Of a stretch of DNA of 64,000 nt, positions 8,426 through 18,186 are shown piece by piece; the first letter of the stretch is position 1, and each line of letters starts with the position of its first letter. Under the pieces are notes generated by a model. The model did no database searches. It saw only the letters and a program-made list of their open reading frames with translations, and was not told the DNA's origin. The DNA lies in assembly GCA_036265005.1 (NCBI GenBank), contig DATAPW010000397.1, positions 21,572 through 85,571 of the forward strand, in the 5' to 3' direction. The stretch is from JAMXLO01 sp036265005 (GTDB lineage Bacteria > Pseudomonadota > Alphaproteobacteria > Acetobacterales > Acetobacteraceae). A program made the translations under genes and the position numbers.

Positions 8426-9655
8426 ATGCAAGATGTCAGCGTAGAACTGAAGTTTCTTTCCGGTGTCCGTATCGTCGATTTCACCCAGTTCGAGGCTGGG
8501 CCTTCCTGCACGGAAGCCCTGGCGTGGCTCGGCGCCGAGGTTGTGAAGATCGAAAACCCCAAGACCGGCGATCCGGGTCGCCGGCTGCGCGCGGGGCAGC
8601 CCGACGATGATCCATTTTACTTCCACATGTTCAATGCCAACAAGAAATCGATCACCGTCAACCTGAAAACGCCGCGCGGCCTGGAACTGGTGAAGGACCT
8701 GCTGCGCAAGGCCGATGTGTGCGTGGAAAATATGGCGCCCGGCACGATCGAGCGGCTGGGACTGGGCTATGACGTGGTGCGCGAACTGAACCCCGGCATC
8801 ATCTATTGCCAGGTGAAGGGCTTCGGCACCGGCAGCCCGTACGAGAAGAACCTCGCGTTCGACATGATCGCGCAGGCAACCGGCGGCACCATCAGCGTAA
8901 CCGGCGAAAAGGGGCGCATGCCGGTGAAGCCCGGCCTGTCACTCGGCGACACCGGCACCGGCATGACAATGGCAATCACCATTCTCGGTGCGCTGTTCCG
9001 TCGCGCGGCGACCGGCGAAGGTCACCGGCTGCAGGTGGCGATGCAGGATGCCATGCTGCACTACATGCGCACCAACTTCGCGACGCAGGCGCGCAGCGGC
9101 AAGGCGGTGGAGCGCGACGGCACGCATTCGGGCGGCGGCAGCAACGCCCCGTCGGGACTGTATCCGTGTGCGCCGGGCGGCGCGAACGACTACGTGTGGA
9201 TCATGACCAGCCGGGCAAATCCCGAGCACTGGGCGCGGCTGTGCAAGGTGATGGGACGCGAGGAACTCATCAGCGACCCGCGCTTCGCCACACCGCGCGA
9301 CCGCGTGAAGAACGATGGCGAGCTGGATGCGATCATCACGGCATGGACACGCACGCGCACCAAGCACGAGGCGATGGAACAGGTCGGCGGCGCAGGCATT
9401 CCCGCCGGGGCGGTGCTCGACACGATGGAACTGCACAATGAGCCGACATTCGAGGCGCGCGGCATCCTGCAGGTGATGCAGCACCCGGTGCACCAGCCGT
9501 TCAAGATGCCGGCATGGCCGGTGCGGGTCGATGGCAAGCCGCCGCAGGTGAAGGCCTCGCCGGTGCTCGGTCAGCACACCGACGATGTGCTGACAAGCTG
9601 GCTCGGGATGAGCGAGGCGGAGGTGAAGGCGCTGCACGCCGAACAGGTGGTGTAG
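8426..9655 (+). CDS. Class-III CoA-transferase (CaiB/BaiF family)
   Basis: Transfers CoA between carboxylic acids. The 409-residue product has the N-terminal VRIVDFTQFEAGPSCTEALAWLGAEVVKIE, the VNLKTPRG segment, and YEKNLAFDMIAQATGG, where Asp146 is the predicted catalytic residue that forms the acyl-enzyme anhydride. The length is close to that of formyl-CoA:oxalate CoA-transferase (about 428). The ATG at 8426 follows GGGAGGA by 8 bases. The two convergent acyl-CoA dehydrogenase genes across the hairpin at 9662-9691 make an acid-activation role for beta-oxidation plausible. The actual acid is unknown. Confidence 0.9.
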   Translation: MQDVSVELKFLSGVRIVDFTQFEAGPSCTEALAWLGAEVVKIENPKTGDPGRRLRAGQPDDDPFYFHMFNANKKSITVNLKTPRGLELVKDLLRKADVCVENMAPGTIERLGLGYDVVRELNPGIIYCQVKGFGTGSPYEKNLAFDMIAQATGGTISVTGEKGRMPVKPGLSLGDTGTGMTMAITILGALFRRAATGEGHRLQVAMQDAMLHYMRTNFATQARSGKAVERDGTHSGGGSNAPSGLYPCAPGGANDYVWIMTSRANPEHWARLCKVMGREELISDPRFATPRDRVKNDGELDAIITAWTRTRTKHEAMEQVGGAGIPAGAVLDTMELHNEPTFEARGILQVMQHPVHQPFKMPAWPVRVDGKPPQVKASPVLGQHTDDVLTSWLGMSEAEVKALHAEQVV

Positions 9656-9661
9656 CGATAG

Positions 9662-9691
9662 CCGTTGTCCCCGCGTGCGCGGGGACAACGG
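9662..9691. terminator. Strong bidirectional hairpin between convergent genes
   Basis: A perfect 13-bp stem (9662-9674 with 9679-9691, CCGTTGTCCCCGC and its complement) around GTGC. It fills the 36-base gap between the CoA-transferase stop and the acyl-CoA dehydrogenase stop, so it can serve both. A U-run is lacking. Confidence 0.75.
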
Positions 9692-10852
9692 TCACGCCGC
9701 CTTGGTCTTGCCGAACAACCCGCCAAGCTGCGCCAGCGTCGCCAGGTGTGCATCGGCATCGCCGAACAGCATGTCGATCATCGTCATGCGCTTGAAGTAG
9801 TGGCCGACATTGTATTCCATGGTCATGCCGATGCCGCCGTGCAACTGGATCGCTTCCTGGCCGATATGCTTGCCTGACCGGCCGATCTGCACCTTCGCGG
9901 CCGCCATCGCGCGGCGCCGTTCGGTGGCATCCTCCTCGGCCGCCATGACCGCAGCGAACATCGCCATGCTGCGCGCCTGTTCGAGCGCCACCAGCATGTC
10001 CACCGAGCGGTGCTGCAAGACCTGGAACTGACCGATCGGCCGGCCGAACTGCTGGCGCGTCTTGAGGTATTCCAGCGTCGTCTCGTGCATCACCTGCATG
10101 GTGCCGACCGCTTCCGCGCACAATGCGGCAATCGCTTCGTCCACCACGTGCTCGACCGCCGGCAGCGCCCCGCCCGCGTCGCCCAGCATGTCGCCGGCGG
10201 GCACCCGCACGCCAGACAGCGTGACCTCGGCGGCCCGCAGTCCGTCCTGCGTCGGATAGCCGCGCCGCGTCACACCGGTGGCAGACGGATCGACCAGGAA
10301 CAGGCCGATGCCCTGGCGGTCGCGACGATTGCCGGACACGCGCGCCGTCACCAGCAGCCGATTGGCGCAATCACCGTGCAGCACGACGCTCTTGGCGCCG
10401 TCCAACACCCAGTCTGCGCCATCCTGCCGCGCGGTGGTGGCGACATCGGCGAGGTTGTAGCGCGATTGCCGTTCGACATGCGCGAACGCCAACTTCAGTT
10501 TGCCCTGGGCGATTTCGGGAATCAGCGCCTGTTGCTGCGCCGGCGTCCCGGCGCGCCGCAGCAGCCCACCGCCGAGAATCACCGTGGCGAAATACGGCTC
10601 CAGCACGAGGCCGCGGCCGAATGTCTCCATCACGATCATCGTCTCGACCGGGCCGCCGCCGAACCCGCCATATTGCTCGGCGAACGGCAATCCGAGCAGA
10701 CCGAGTTCGGCGTATTGCTTCCACGCGTCCCGGCCCCAGCCATCCGGTTCGGCCAGGTACTTCTTGCGTTGTTCGAACTGGTACTGATCGTTGATCAGCC
10801 GATCGACGCTGTCCTTGAGCAGGCGCTGTTCGTCGGTGAGGTCGAAGTCCAT
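9692..10852 (-). CDS. Acyl-CoA dehydrogenase (PimD-like small partner)
   Basis: FAD-dependent acyl-CoA dehydrogenase of 386 residues: N-terminal helical domain starting DFDLTDEQRLLKDSV, a beta domain, and a C-terminal helical domain with TRQQFGRPIGQFQVLQHR and the FAD-contact stretch QLHGGIGMTMEYNVGHYF. The ATG at 10852 lies one base after the stop of the second acyl-CoA dehydrogenase, so the pair is co-translated. Such adjacent pairs often form heteromeric enzymes, for example the pimeloyl-CoA dehydrogenase pair. I do not see a Glu in the YEG position used by medium-chain enzymes, so the base must be placed elsewhere or supplied by the partner. Confidence 0.9.
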   Translation of the reverse strand: MDFDLTDEQRLLKDSVDRLINDQYQFEQRKKYLAEPDGWGRDAWKQYAELGLLGLPFAEQYGGFGGGPVETMIVMETFGRGLVLEPYFATVILGGGLLRRAGTPAQQQALIPEIAQGKLKLAFAHVERQSRYNLADVATTARQDGADWVLDGAKSVVLHGDCANRLLVTARVSGNRRDRQGIGLFLVDPSATGVTRRGYPTQDGLRAAEVTLSGVRVPAGDMLGDAGGALPAVEHVVDEAIAALCAEAVGTMQVMHETTLEYLKTRQQFGRPIGQFQVLQHRSVDMLVALEQARSMAMFAAVMAAEEDATERRRAMAAAKVQIGRSGKHIGQEAIQLHGGIGMTMEYNVGHYFKRMTMIDMLFGDADAHLATLAQLGGLFGKTKAA

Positions 10853-10853
10853 G

Positions 10854-12050
<1,197 letters not shown>

Positions 12051-12063
12051 CGCTGCTGTCCTC

Positions 12064-12612
12064 TCACTCGGCTGCGGCGCGCTTCAACCGATCGGCGAAG
12101 GTCTTGCGAAACTTGCTGACCTTCGGCGCCACGACCGCCTGGCAGTAGCCGGTCCACGGATTGCGCGCGAAATAGTCATGGTGTTCCGGCTCGGCTTCAT
12201 AGAACGCCTTGAGCGGCTCGATCTGCGTCACGATCGCCGCACCCCAGATCTTCGCGTCGGCGATCTCCTTGATCACCGCCTCGGCGGTCTGCCGCTGCGC
12301 ATCCGAATGCGTCAGGATGATCGAGCGGTACTGCGTACCGACGTCATGCCCCTGCCGATCCTTTGTCGTCGGATCATGGATGGTGAAGAACACCCGCAGC
12401 AGATCGGCATAGGACAGTTCGGCGGGGTCAAATTTGATCTGCACGACTTCGGCGTGGCCGGTGGACCCGCCACAGACCGCCTTGTAGCTCGGGTTCGGGA
12501 CATCCCCGCCGGCGTAGCCCGACATCACGCTGGTGACCCCGCGCAGGTCCTTGTAGACGGCCTCCAGACACCAAAAGCAGCCGCCGCCGAGGGTGGCGAT
12601 CTCTTCGCTCAT
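12064..12612 (-). CDS. msrA: Peptide methionine sulfoxide reductase MsrA
   Basis: Reduces methionine-S-sulfoxide in proteins or free methionine. The 182-residue product has the active-site motif GGCFWCLE, with the catalytic Cys at residue 12, followed by GVTSVMSGYAGG, STGHAEVV and GTQYRS, all family hallmarks, and a length normal for bacterial MsrA. It sits 30 bases after the HisD-family gene and 13 bases before the acyl-CoA dehydrogenase pair, all on the same strand; this housekeeping enzyme is probably just a passenger in that operon. Confidence 0.97.
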   Translation of the reverse strand: MSEEIATLGGGCFWCLEAVYKDLRGVTSVMSGYAGGDVPNPSYKAVCGGSTGHAEVVQIKFDPAELSYADLLRVFFTIHDPTTKDRQGHDVGTQYRSIILTHSDAQRQTAEAVIKEIADAKIWGAAIVTQIEPLKAFYEAEPEHHDYFARNPWTGYCQAVVAPKVSKFRKTFADRLKRAAAE

Positions 12613-12642
12613 GCTCGTCGCTCCCTTATCCTGTGGTCCGCA

Positions 12643-13956
12643 TCATAGCGGCGCCCGCGCGTCCGTCACCCCCGCGGCATTTTTGCCGCCGTACCGTCGC
12701 ACCCGCAGATCCGCCTGCTCCTTGTGGGCGGCAAAATTCTCGATGGCGCAGAGCCGCGAGCAGTACTCGCCGATCTTTGCCGTCGCCTCCGGGCTGACCT
12801 CCTGGTAGGTCACCGTCTTCAGGAACTTGCCGACCCACAGCCCGCCGGTATAGCGCGCTGCACGCTTGGTCGGCAGCGTGTGATTGGTGCCGATCACCTT
12901 GTCGCCATAGGCGACGTTGGTCTCCTTGCCGAGAAACAGCGACCCGTAATTGGTCATCCGCTGCAGGAACCAGCGCGGTTCGCGCGTCAGCACCTGCACA
13001 TGCTCCGACGCGATGCGATCGGCCTCGGTCACCATCTCGTCGTCGGTATCGCATAGGATCACCTGCCCGTGATCGCGCCACGCCACGCCGGCAATATCGG
13101 CGGTCGCCAGCCTGGCAAGCTGGCGATCGATCTCCCCCTGGATCTCGTTGGCGATCTTCGCTGATGTGGTCAGGAGGATCGCCGGCGAGGTCGGCCCATG
13201 TTCCGCCTGGCCGAGCAGATCGGTGGCGCACATTTCCGCGTCCGCCGTATCGTCGGCGATGATCAGCGTCTCGGTCGGTCCCGCCAGCAGGTCGATGCCG
13301 ACGCGCCCGAACAATTGCCGCTTCGCCTCGGCGACGAACGCATTGCCCGGTCCCACCAGCATATCGACTGCAGGAATGCTGGGCGTACCGAGAGCCATCG
13401 CCGCCACTGCCTGAATGCCGCCGAGCAGATAGATCTCGTCCGCGCCGCCAAGCGCCATCGCAGCCACCGTGGCGGCGGGCGGCACGCCGTTCAACGGCGG
13501 CGTGCATGCGGCGACACGCTTCACCCCGGCGACCTTGGCGGTCAGCACGCTCATATGCGCCGACGCCACCATCGGATAGCGGCCACCCGGTACATAACAG
13601 CCGACGCTCGCGACCGGGATATTCTTATGACCGAGCCTCACCCCTGGCAGCGTCTCCACTTCCACGTCGCGCAGTGCTGTGCGCTGGACCTCGGCGAAAC
13701 GTCGGATCTGTGCCTGCGCGAACTTGATGTCGTCGATCACCTGTGCCGGCAGGCTGTCTATCAAGGCCTGGATCTCCGCCGCCGACAGCCTGAAATCCTT
13801 CGGTTCCCACTTGTCGAATTTCACCGACAGCTCACGCACCGCCGCATCGCCGCGCCGAATGACATCGTCGAGGATCGCCTCAACGGTCTGGCGCACCTTG
13901 CGATCGGCTTCGAACTTCTCTTCGTCGGTCGCACCGCGCTTGAGATAACGGATCAT
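12643..13956 (-). CDS. Histidinol-dehydrogenase-family enzyme (catabolic paralogue, HpsN-like candidate)
   Basis: Zn/NAD-dependent enzyme of 437 residues. The catalytic set of histidinol dehydrogenase is present: GQAEHGPTS (zinc ligands Gln and His), SEHVQVLT (catalytic Glu-His), YGDKVIGTNHTLPT (Asp ligand) and NFAAHKEQA (His ligand). No other his gene is nearby. It is followed by msrA and preceded by an SDR gene and a Liv-type importer, which is the setting of catabolic paralogues such as HpsN, the sulfopropanediol 3-dehydrogenase that oxidises a terminal alcohol to an acid. I infer an alcohol-to-carboxylate oxidation of an imported small molecule; the substrate is open. Confidence 0.8.
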   Translation of the reverse strand: MIRYLKRGATDEEKFEADRKVRQTVEAILDDVIRRGDAAVRELSVKFDKWEPKDFRLSAAEIQALIDSLPAQVIDDIKFAQAQIRRFAEVQRTALRDVEVETLPGVRLGHKNIPVASVGCYVPGGRYPMVASAHMSVLTAKVAGVKRVAACTPPLNGVPPAATVAAMALGGADEIYLLGGIQAVAAMALGTPSIPAVDMLVGPGNAFVAEAKRQLFGRVGIDLLAGPTETLIIADDTADAEMCATDLLGQAEHGPTSPAILLTTSAKIANEIQGEIDRQLARLATADIAGVAWRDHGQVILCDTDDEMVTEADRIASEHVQVLTREPRWFLQRMTNYGSLFLGKETNVAYGDKVIGTNHTLPTKRAARYTGGLWVGKFLKTVTYQEVSPEATAKIGEYCSRLCAIENFAAHKEQADLRVRRYGGKNAAGVTDARAPL

Positions 13957-13964
13957 GGCAACTC

Positions 13965-14729
13965 CTATTCCGCGGTCCAGCCGCCATCGACGACAAGCGA
14001 CGTGCCGGTCACCAACGCTGCCGCATCGGATGCGAGAAACACCACCGCGCCCATCAAATCCTCCACCGTTCCCAATCGGCCAAGCTTGATTCGCCGCACG
14101 ACATCGTCGTGGAACGCCTTGTCGCTCCAGAACGGCCGGGTCAGCGGCGTATCGATGAAGGTTGGGCCGATCGTGTTCACCCTTATGCCGTGCGGCGCCA
14201 GGTCGATCGCCATCGCCTTCGCCAAGCCCTCGATGCCGTGCTTGCTCATGCAGTACACCGTGCGCCGCGCACCGCCGACATGGCCCATCTGCGAAGAGAT
14301 ATGGATGATCGAACCCGCCTTGCCCGCTGCTACCATCTGCCGGGCCGCCGCCTGTGCCACAAAGAACGCGGCGCGCTGGTTCAGGTTGGTGATGGCGTCG
14401 TAATCCTGCTCGGTCACCTCGAGGAATGGTGCCGGACGATTGGTGCCGGCATTGTTCACAAGCACATCGAACGGCGCCTGCGTTTCGATTGCCGCGCGCA
14501 CCGCCGTAAGGTCGGTCACATCCAGCATGATCGGTTCGGCGCTGCCGCCGTCGCGGCGAATCTGTGCCGATGCCGCCTCGATCTCCGCGGAAGTGCGCGC
14601 CGCCAACACGACATGCGCTCCGGCCTGCGCCAATGCGGCGGTGGCGGCCAGGCCGATACCGCGGCCAGCACCGGTAACCAGTGCACGTCGTCCGTCCAAC
14701 CGCAACGACGGTGTTTTCGGCAGCTGCAT
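13965..14729 (-). CDS. SDR-family oxidoreductase
   Basis: 254-residue classical short-chain dehydrogenase. The cofactor motif TGAGRGIG is near residue 20, NNAGTN near 90, catalytic Ser in HISSQMG and Tyr-x-x-x-Lys in YCMSKHG, then NTIGPTFIDTPL. A GTG three bases earlier is possible, but the ATG at 14729 is better spaced from AGAGGGG. It ends 8 bases before the HisD-family gene, so the two are almost certainly co-transcribed and may act in sequence on one polyol or hydroxyacid imported by the adjacent ABC system. Substrate unknown. Confidence 0.9.
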   Translation of the reverse strand: MQLPKTPSLRLDGRRALVTGAGRGIGLAATAALAQAGAHVVLAARTSAEIEAASAQIRRDGGSAEPIMLDVTDLTAVRAAIETQAPFDVLVNNAGTNRPAPFLEVTEQDYDAITNLNQRAAFFVAQAAARQMVAAGKAGSIIHISSQMGHVGGARRTVYCMSKHGIEGLAKAMAIDLAPHGIRVNTIGPTFIDTPLTRPFWSDKAFHDDVVRRIKLGRLGTVEDLMGAVVFLASDAAALVTGTSLVVDGGWTAE

Positions 14730-14790
14730 CACGCCCCTCTGCTACGTGGCGCGACGCACTATCCAGCGGATGCTTCGCCGCGGCAACACG

Positions 14791-15525
14791 TCAGCCCGGC
14801 AGCACCTCGTCCAGCGACCATTCCTCGGCTGAGGCGCCGGCCAGCGCCTGGATGCGCTCCTCGTCCGCACCCAGCTCCGCCGCGCTGCCGCTATAGACGA
14901 TCTGGCCATTCTCGATCACGTACGCATCGTCCGCGACGTCCAGCGCAACGCGCACGTTCTGCTCGACCAGCAGCACGGAAATTCCCTCGACGCGCATCTG
15001 CGCGACGATGCGGAACACCTCGCGGACGATCAGCGGCGCCAGGCCTTGCGACGGTTCATCGAGAATGAGCAGCCGTGGATTGAGCAACAGCGCGCGGGCG
15101 ATCGACAGCATCTCCTGCTCGCCGCCGGACAACTGGCGACCGCGATTCTGCTTGCGTTCGGCAAGGCGCGGGAAGAGCTGGTAGATGCGCGGGATGGTCC
15201 ACGGACCAGGCCGCTCCATCGGCACCAGGAGGTTCTCGTCTACAGTGAGATTGGCGAAAATCCGCCGCCCCTCCGGCACGTAACCCACCCCCAGTCCGGC
15301 GATGCGGTAGGTCGGCAGCCGCGTGGTTTCCTGCCCGAACACCTGCACCCGACCACTGCGCGGCGGCGTCAGCCCGACCAGGCTGCGCAATGTCGTGGTC
15401 TTGCCGGCGCCGTTGCGCCCGAGCAGCGTCGTGATGCGACCTTCGGCCACCGTCAGCCCGACATCGTGCAGGATGTGGCTCTTGCCGTAGAAGGTGTTCA
15501 GGCCCTCGGCCTCCAACGCGTTCAT
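14791..15525 (-). CDS. livF: Branched-chain amino-acid-type ABC importer, ATPase LivF
   Basis: Second ATP-binding subunit of a HAAT-family importer, 244 residues. Walker A is GRNGAGKTT, the signature is LSGGEQEM, Walker B is LLILDEPSQGLAP, and PEGRRIFANLTVDENL is typical for LivF. Its start overlaps the livG stop as ATGA, so the transporter genes are translationally coupled. The 61-base gap to the SDR gene has no clear hairpin, so transcription may continue into the catabolic genes. Despite the name, Liv-type systems import many amino acids, amides and urea-like or acid compounds. Confidence 0.93.
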   Translation of the reverse strand: MNALEAEGLNTFYGKSHILHDVGLTVAEGRITTLLGRNGAGKTTTLRSLVGLTPPRSGRVQVFGQETTRLPTYRIAGLGVGYVPEGRRIFANLTVDENLLVPMERPGPWTIPRIYQLFPRLAERKQNRGRQLSGGEQEMLSIARALLLNPRLLILDEPSQGLAPLIVREVFRIVAQMRVEGISVLLVEQNVRVALDVADDAYVIENGQIVYSGSAAELGADEERIQALAGASAEEWSLDEVLPG

Positions 15526-16271
15526 TCCGCCTTCCCCAGGTACGCCGCCTGCACGTGCGGATCCGCAGCGATCTCCTGCGGCGTGCCATCCGCCAGCATC
15601 CTGCCCTGATCCAACACCGTGATGCGATCGGCGAGATTGAACACCACCCGCATATCGTGCTCGATCAGCACGATCGTGAAGTTGCTGTTCTTGTGCAGTC
15701 GACGGATCAGGCCGGCAACCCGATAGGTCTCCTGCTCGCCCATGCCCGCCGTCGGTTCGTCCAGCAACAGCAGTCGCGGGCGCAACGCCAGCGCCATGGC
15801 AATCTCGGCGGCGCGCTGATCGCCATGCGACAACTCGCCGACCAGCCGATCCGCCTTCCCATCGAGCCCCGTCACCATCATCAGTTCGTCCACCTCGCGC
15901 ATCACGCGCACGGTCTCGGCACGACTGACCCACATGTGCAGGCGGTAGCCATCGGCGGATTCCTGCGCAATGCGCACGTTCTCGCGCACCGTCAGCTCAG
16001 GGAAGATCTCGGTGATCTGGAAGGTGCGCGCCATGCCACGCGCGACACGCGACGCGACCGGAAGTTTGGTGACCACTTCGCCGTCGAACACGATCTCCCC
16101 CTTGGTGGGCGGGAAGAATCCCGAGATCATGTTGAAGAACGTCGTCTTGCCGGCGCCGTTCGGGCCGATGATGGCGCGCAGCTCGCCCCGCGCGACCGTC
16201 AGCGATACTTCCTGCACCGCGACCAGGCTGCCGAAGTGCTTCGAGACGTTGCGAACCTCGAGCATGCTCAT
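15522..16271 (-). CDS. livG: Branched-chain amino-acid-type ABC importer, ATPase LivG
   Basis: First ATP-binding subunit, 249 residues. Walker A is GPNGAGKTT, followed by ARTFQITEIFPELTVRENV, the signature variant LSHGDQRAAEIAM and Walker B LLLLDEPTAGM. The His for Gly change in the signature (LSHGDQ) is common in LivG. The start at 16271 is chosen for its ATGA overlap with the livM stop; an internal ATG at 16265 is the alternative. It works at the inner face of the cytoplasmic membrane with LivF, LivM and LivH. Confidence 0.93.
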   Translation of the reverse strand: MSMLEVRNVSKHFGSLVAVQEVSLTVARGELRAIIGPNGAGKTTFFNMISGFFPPTKGEIVFDGEVVTKLPVASRVARGMARTFQITEIFPELTVRENVRIAQESADGYRLHMWVSRAETVRVMREVDELMMVTGLDGKADRLVGELSHGDQRAAEIAMALALRPRLLLLDEPTAGMGEQETYRVAGLIRRLHKNSNFTIVLIEHDMRVVFNLADRITVLDQGRMLADGTPQEIAADPHVQAAYLGKAE

Positions 16272-17263
16272 GCGGCATCCTTCCGCCGCAGCATCCCCAA
16301 AAGGCCGCGCGGGAAGAACAGCACCACCAGCATGAAGATCAGCCCGACAAAACTCATCCAGTTCACTGTCATCGACGAGATGTAGTCCTGCAGGACAACG
16401 AACATCGCGGCGCCGACCAAAGGTCCCCAGAACGCCCGCATGCCGCCCATCACCGTCATGATCACGATGTTGCCGGACATCGTGTAGTGCAGTCCCATCG
16501 GATCGGCGAAGTTGTTGAGCAGCGCGTAGAGCGATCCGGCCAGCGCGGTGAAGCAGCACGACACCGAGAATGACAGCCAGATGTGCCGCTCGATCGGAAT
16601 GCCGAGGAAGCGCGCGCGGCGTTCGTTCTCGCGAATGGCCAGCAGCGTTCTGCCGAATGGAGAGCGCAGCAAGCCGGCCTGCATCGCCGTGGCGATGGCG
16701 AAGATGAACAGCAGAAAAAAGTAAAATACCGTATTGTTGGACAGGTCGAGCTGGACCAGTCCGAGATCGATCGGCTGGCGCGAGAAGCCGCGCAGTCCGT
16801 CATAGCCGCCGGTCAGGTCGTCCCACTTGTAAGCGATGTAAAAGCAGATCTGGCCAAAGGCGATGGTGACCATGGCGAAGTAGACGCCGCGGCGGCGCAC
16901 CAGCAGCAGTCCGAACAAAGCACCGGCGACGCCGCCAAGCAAGGTGCCGGCAACGATCGCGAGCGGCGTCGAGGCGGCGACAAATTTCAGGCACAGGCCG
17001 GCTCCGTAGGCACCCAGTCCGAAATACGCGGCATGTCCGAAGCTCATAACGCCGGTAAAGCCGAGCAGGATGTTGAACGACATTGCCGCCAGGCCGAACA
17101 CCAGCACACGGCAGGCGAGCGCGGTATAGCCGCCCAAAAACGGCAGCCATGCCGGCACGCTGAGCAAGACGATCCAAACGATCAGCAACTGCAAGTGGCG
17201 TAAGGCGGCGGGACGTGCAACCGGCGCCGTGGCAGCGGCCTGGCGCAGGGACGTGTCACTCAC
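16268..17263 (-). CDS. livM: Branched-chain amino-acid-type ABC importer, permease LivM
   Basis: 331-residue membrane subunit with about nine hydrophobic helices. The family motif GFTGVMSFGHAAYFGLGAY is near residue 70, RENERRARFLGI is the cytoplasmic loop that contacts the ATPase, and GGMRAFWGPLVGA is the conserved second EAA-like region. A proline-rich, low-hydrophobicity leader of about 20 residues precedes the first helix. Both ends overlap the neighbouring genes by ATGA. Confidence 0.93.
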   Translation of the reverse strand: MSDTSLRQAAATAPVARPAALRHLQLLIVWIVLLSVPAWLPFLGGYTALACRVLVFGLAAMSFNILLGFTGVMSFGHAAYFGLGAYGAGLCLKFVAASTPLAIVAGTLLGGVAGALFGLLLVRRRGVYFAMVTIAFGQICFYIAYKWDDLTGGYDGLRGFSRQPIDLGLVQLDLSNNTVFYFFLLFIFAIATAMQAGLLRSPFGRTLLAIRENERRARFLGIPIERHIWLSFSVSCCFTALAGSLYALLNNFADPMGLHYTMSGNIVIMTVMGGMRAFWGPLVGAAMFVVLQDYISSMTVNWMSFVGLIFMLVVLFFPRGLLGMLRRKDAA

Positions 17264-18129
17264 GTCAGCATCCCTTCCTCGCCCAGCAATCCTCGAGGCC
17301 GCAGCAGCAGCACGATGGCCATGATGATGTAGATCACCGCCTCGCTCGCCGCCGGATAGACCACGGTGGTGAGTGCGGCGGCGACACCGATCAGCAGGCC
17401 GCCCAACAGCGTGCCGGTCAGGCTGCCGACTCCGCCGACGATGATGGCGATGAAACTCGGCATCAGCAGGTCATCGCCCATGTTGGGATTGAGGCCGATC
17501 TGTCCGGCTGCCAACACGCCGGCAAGCCCCGCGAGAAAGCTGCCGACCGCGAAGTTGAACGAGCGCAGCAGCCCGACGTTCACTCCAAGCGCTGCCACGG
17601 TGTCGAGGTCCAGCGTGCCGGCACGGATCCGCACCCCAACTCGGGTAAAGCGCAGGAACGCGAACAGGCCGATGACCGCTGTGGTGACGATTGCCACCAT
17701 GAAGACGCGATAATAGGTGATGAAGAACAGGTCGGCGGTGAGCGGCTGCGACAAGGAATCCGGGATGCCCAGGGGCAACACGTTGGCACCCCAGACATAG
17801 CGACAGACATCCTGCAGGATGAATGCCAGGCCGAAGGTCAGCAGCAGGCTGTAGATCGGGTCGCGCGCATAGACGCGGCGGATTACCAGGCGCTCGATGA
17901 CGTAACCGAAAACCGCAGTCAGCAGCGGCGAAATCAGCAGCGCGCCCCAAAAACCGATGAACGGCGTCAGCATGAATGCGAGGTAGCCGCCCAAGGCCAG
18001 GAAGTTGCCGTGGGCGAAGTTGATGACGTTGCTGAGGTTGATAATCAGCGACAGGCCGAGTGCCATCAGCACGTAAAATGCACCGATGATCAGGCCGTTG
18101 GTGACGTTGAACAGGACGAGTTGGAGCAT
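17260..18129 (-). CDS. livH: Branched-chain amino-acid-type ABC importer, permease LivH
   Basis: 289-residue membrane subunit with about eight hydrophobic helices. INLSNVINFAHGNFLALGGYLAF near residue 35 and GGVGSLTGTLLGGLLIG in the C-terminal half are LivH hallmarks. The ATG at 18129 is preceded by GGAAGG at a 5-6 base distance; a TTG 12 bases further out is less likely. It follows the binding-protein gene across a strong hairpin (18148-18181). Confidence 0.93.
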   Translation of the reverse strand: MLQLVLFNVTNGLIIGAFYVLMALGLSLIINLSNVINFAHGNFLALGGYLAFMLTPFIGFWGALLISPLLTAVFGYVIERLVIRRVYARDPIYSLLLTFGLAFILQDVCRYVWGANVLPLGIPDSLSQPLTADLFFITYYRVFMVAIVTTAVIGLFAFLRFTRVGVRIRAGTLDLDTVAALGVNVGLLRSFNFAVGSFLAGLAGVLAAGQIGLNPNMGDDLLMPSFIAIIVGGVGSLTGTLLGGLLIGVAAALTTVVYPAASEAVIYIIMAIVLLLRPRGLLGEEGMLT

Positions 18130-18147
18130 GGTGCCTTCCAAGGCTGG

Positions 18148-18181
18148 CTGGCGCGCCGGGATTTCGCCCCCGGCGCGCCAG
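18148..18181 (-). terminator. Intra-operon hairpin between binding-protein and permease genes
   Basis: A 13-bp perfect stem (18148-18160 with 18169-18181, CTGGCGCGCCGGG and its complement) with an 8-base loop, 5 bases after the stop of the binding protein and 18 bases before livH. Such hairpins stabilise the 5' mRNA segment or partly terminate, giving more binding protein than membrane subunits. Confidence 0.7.
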
Positions 18182-18186
18182 AATGA

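Noticed and set aside
9662..9691. Palindrome GTTGTCCCCGCG...CGCGGGGACAAC, similar in look to type I-E CRISPR repeats
   Set aside because: It occurs once, with no spacers and no cas genes; it is placed exactly between convergent genes as a terminator would be.
12643..13956. Gene as biosynthetic hisD
   Set aside because: No other his genes near, and its partners are a transporter and an SDR; catalytic motifs alone do not decide the substrate.
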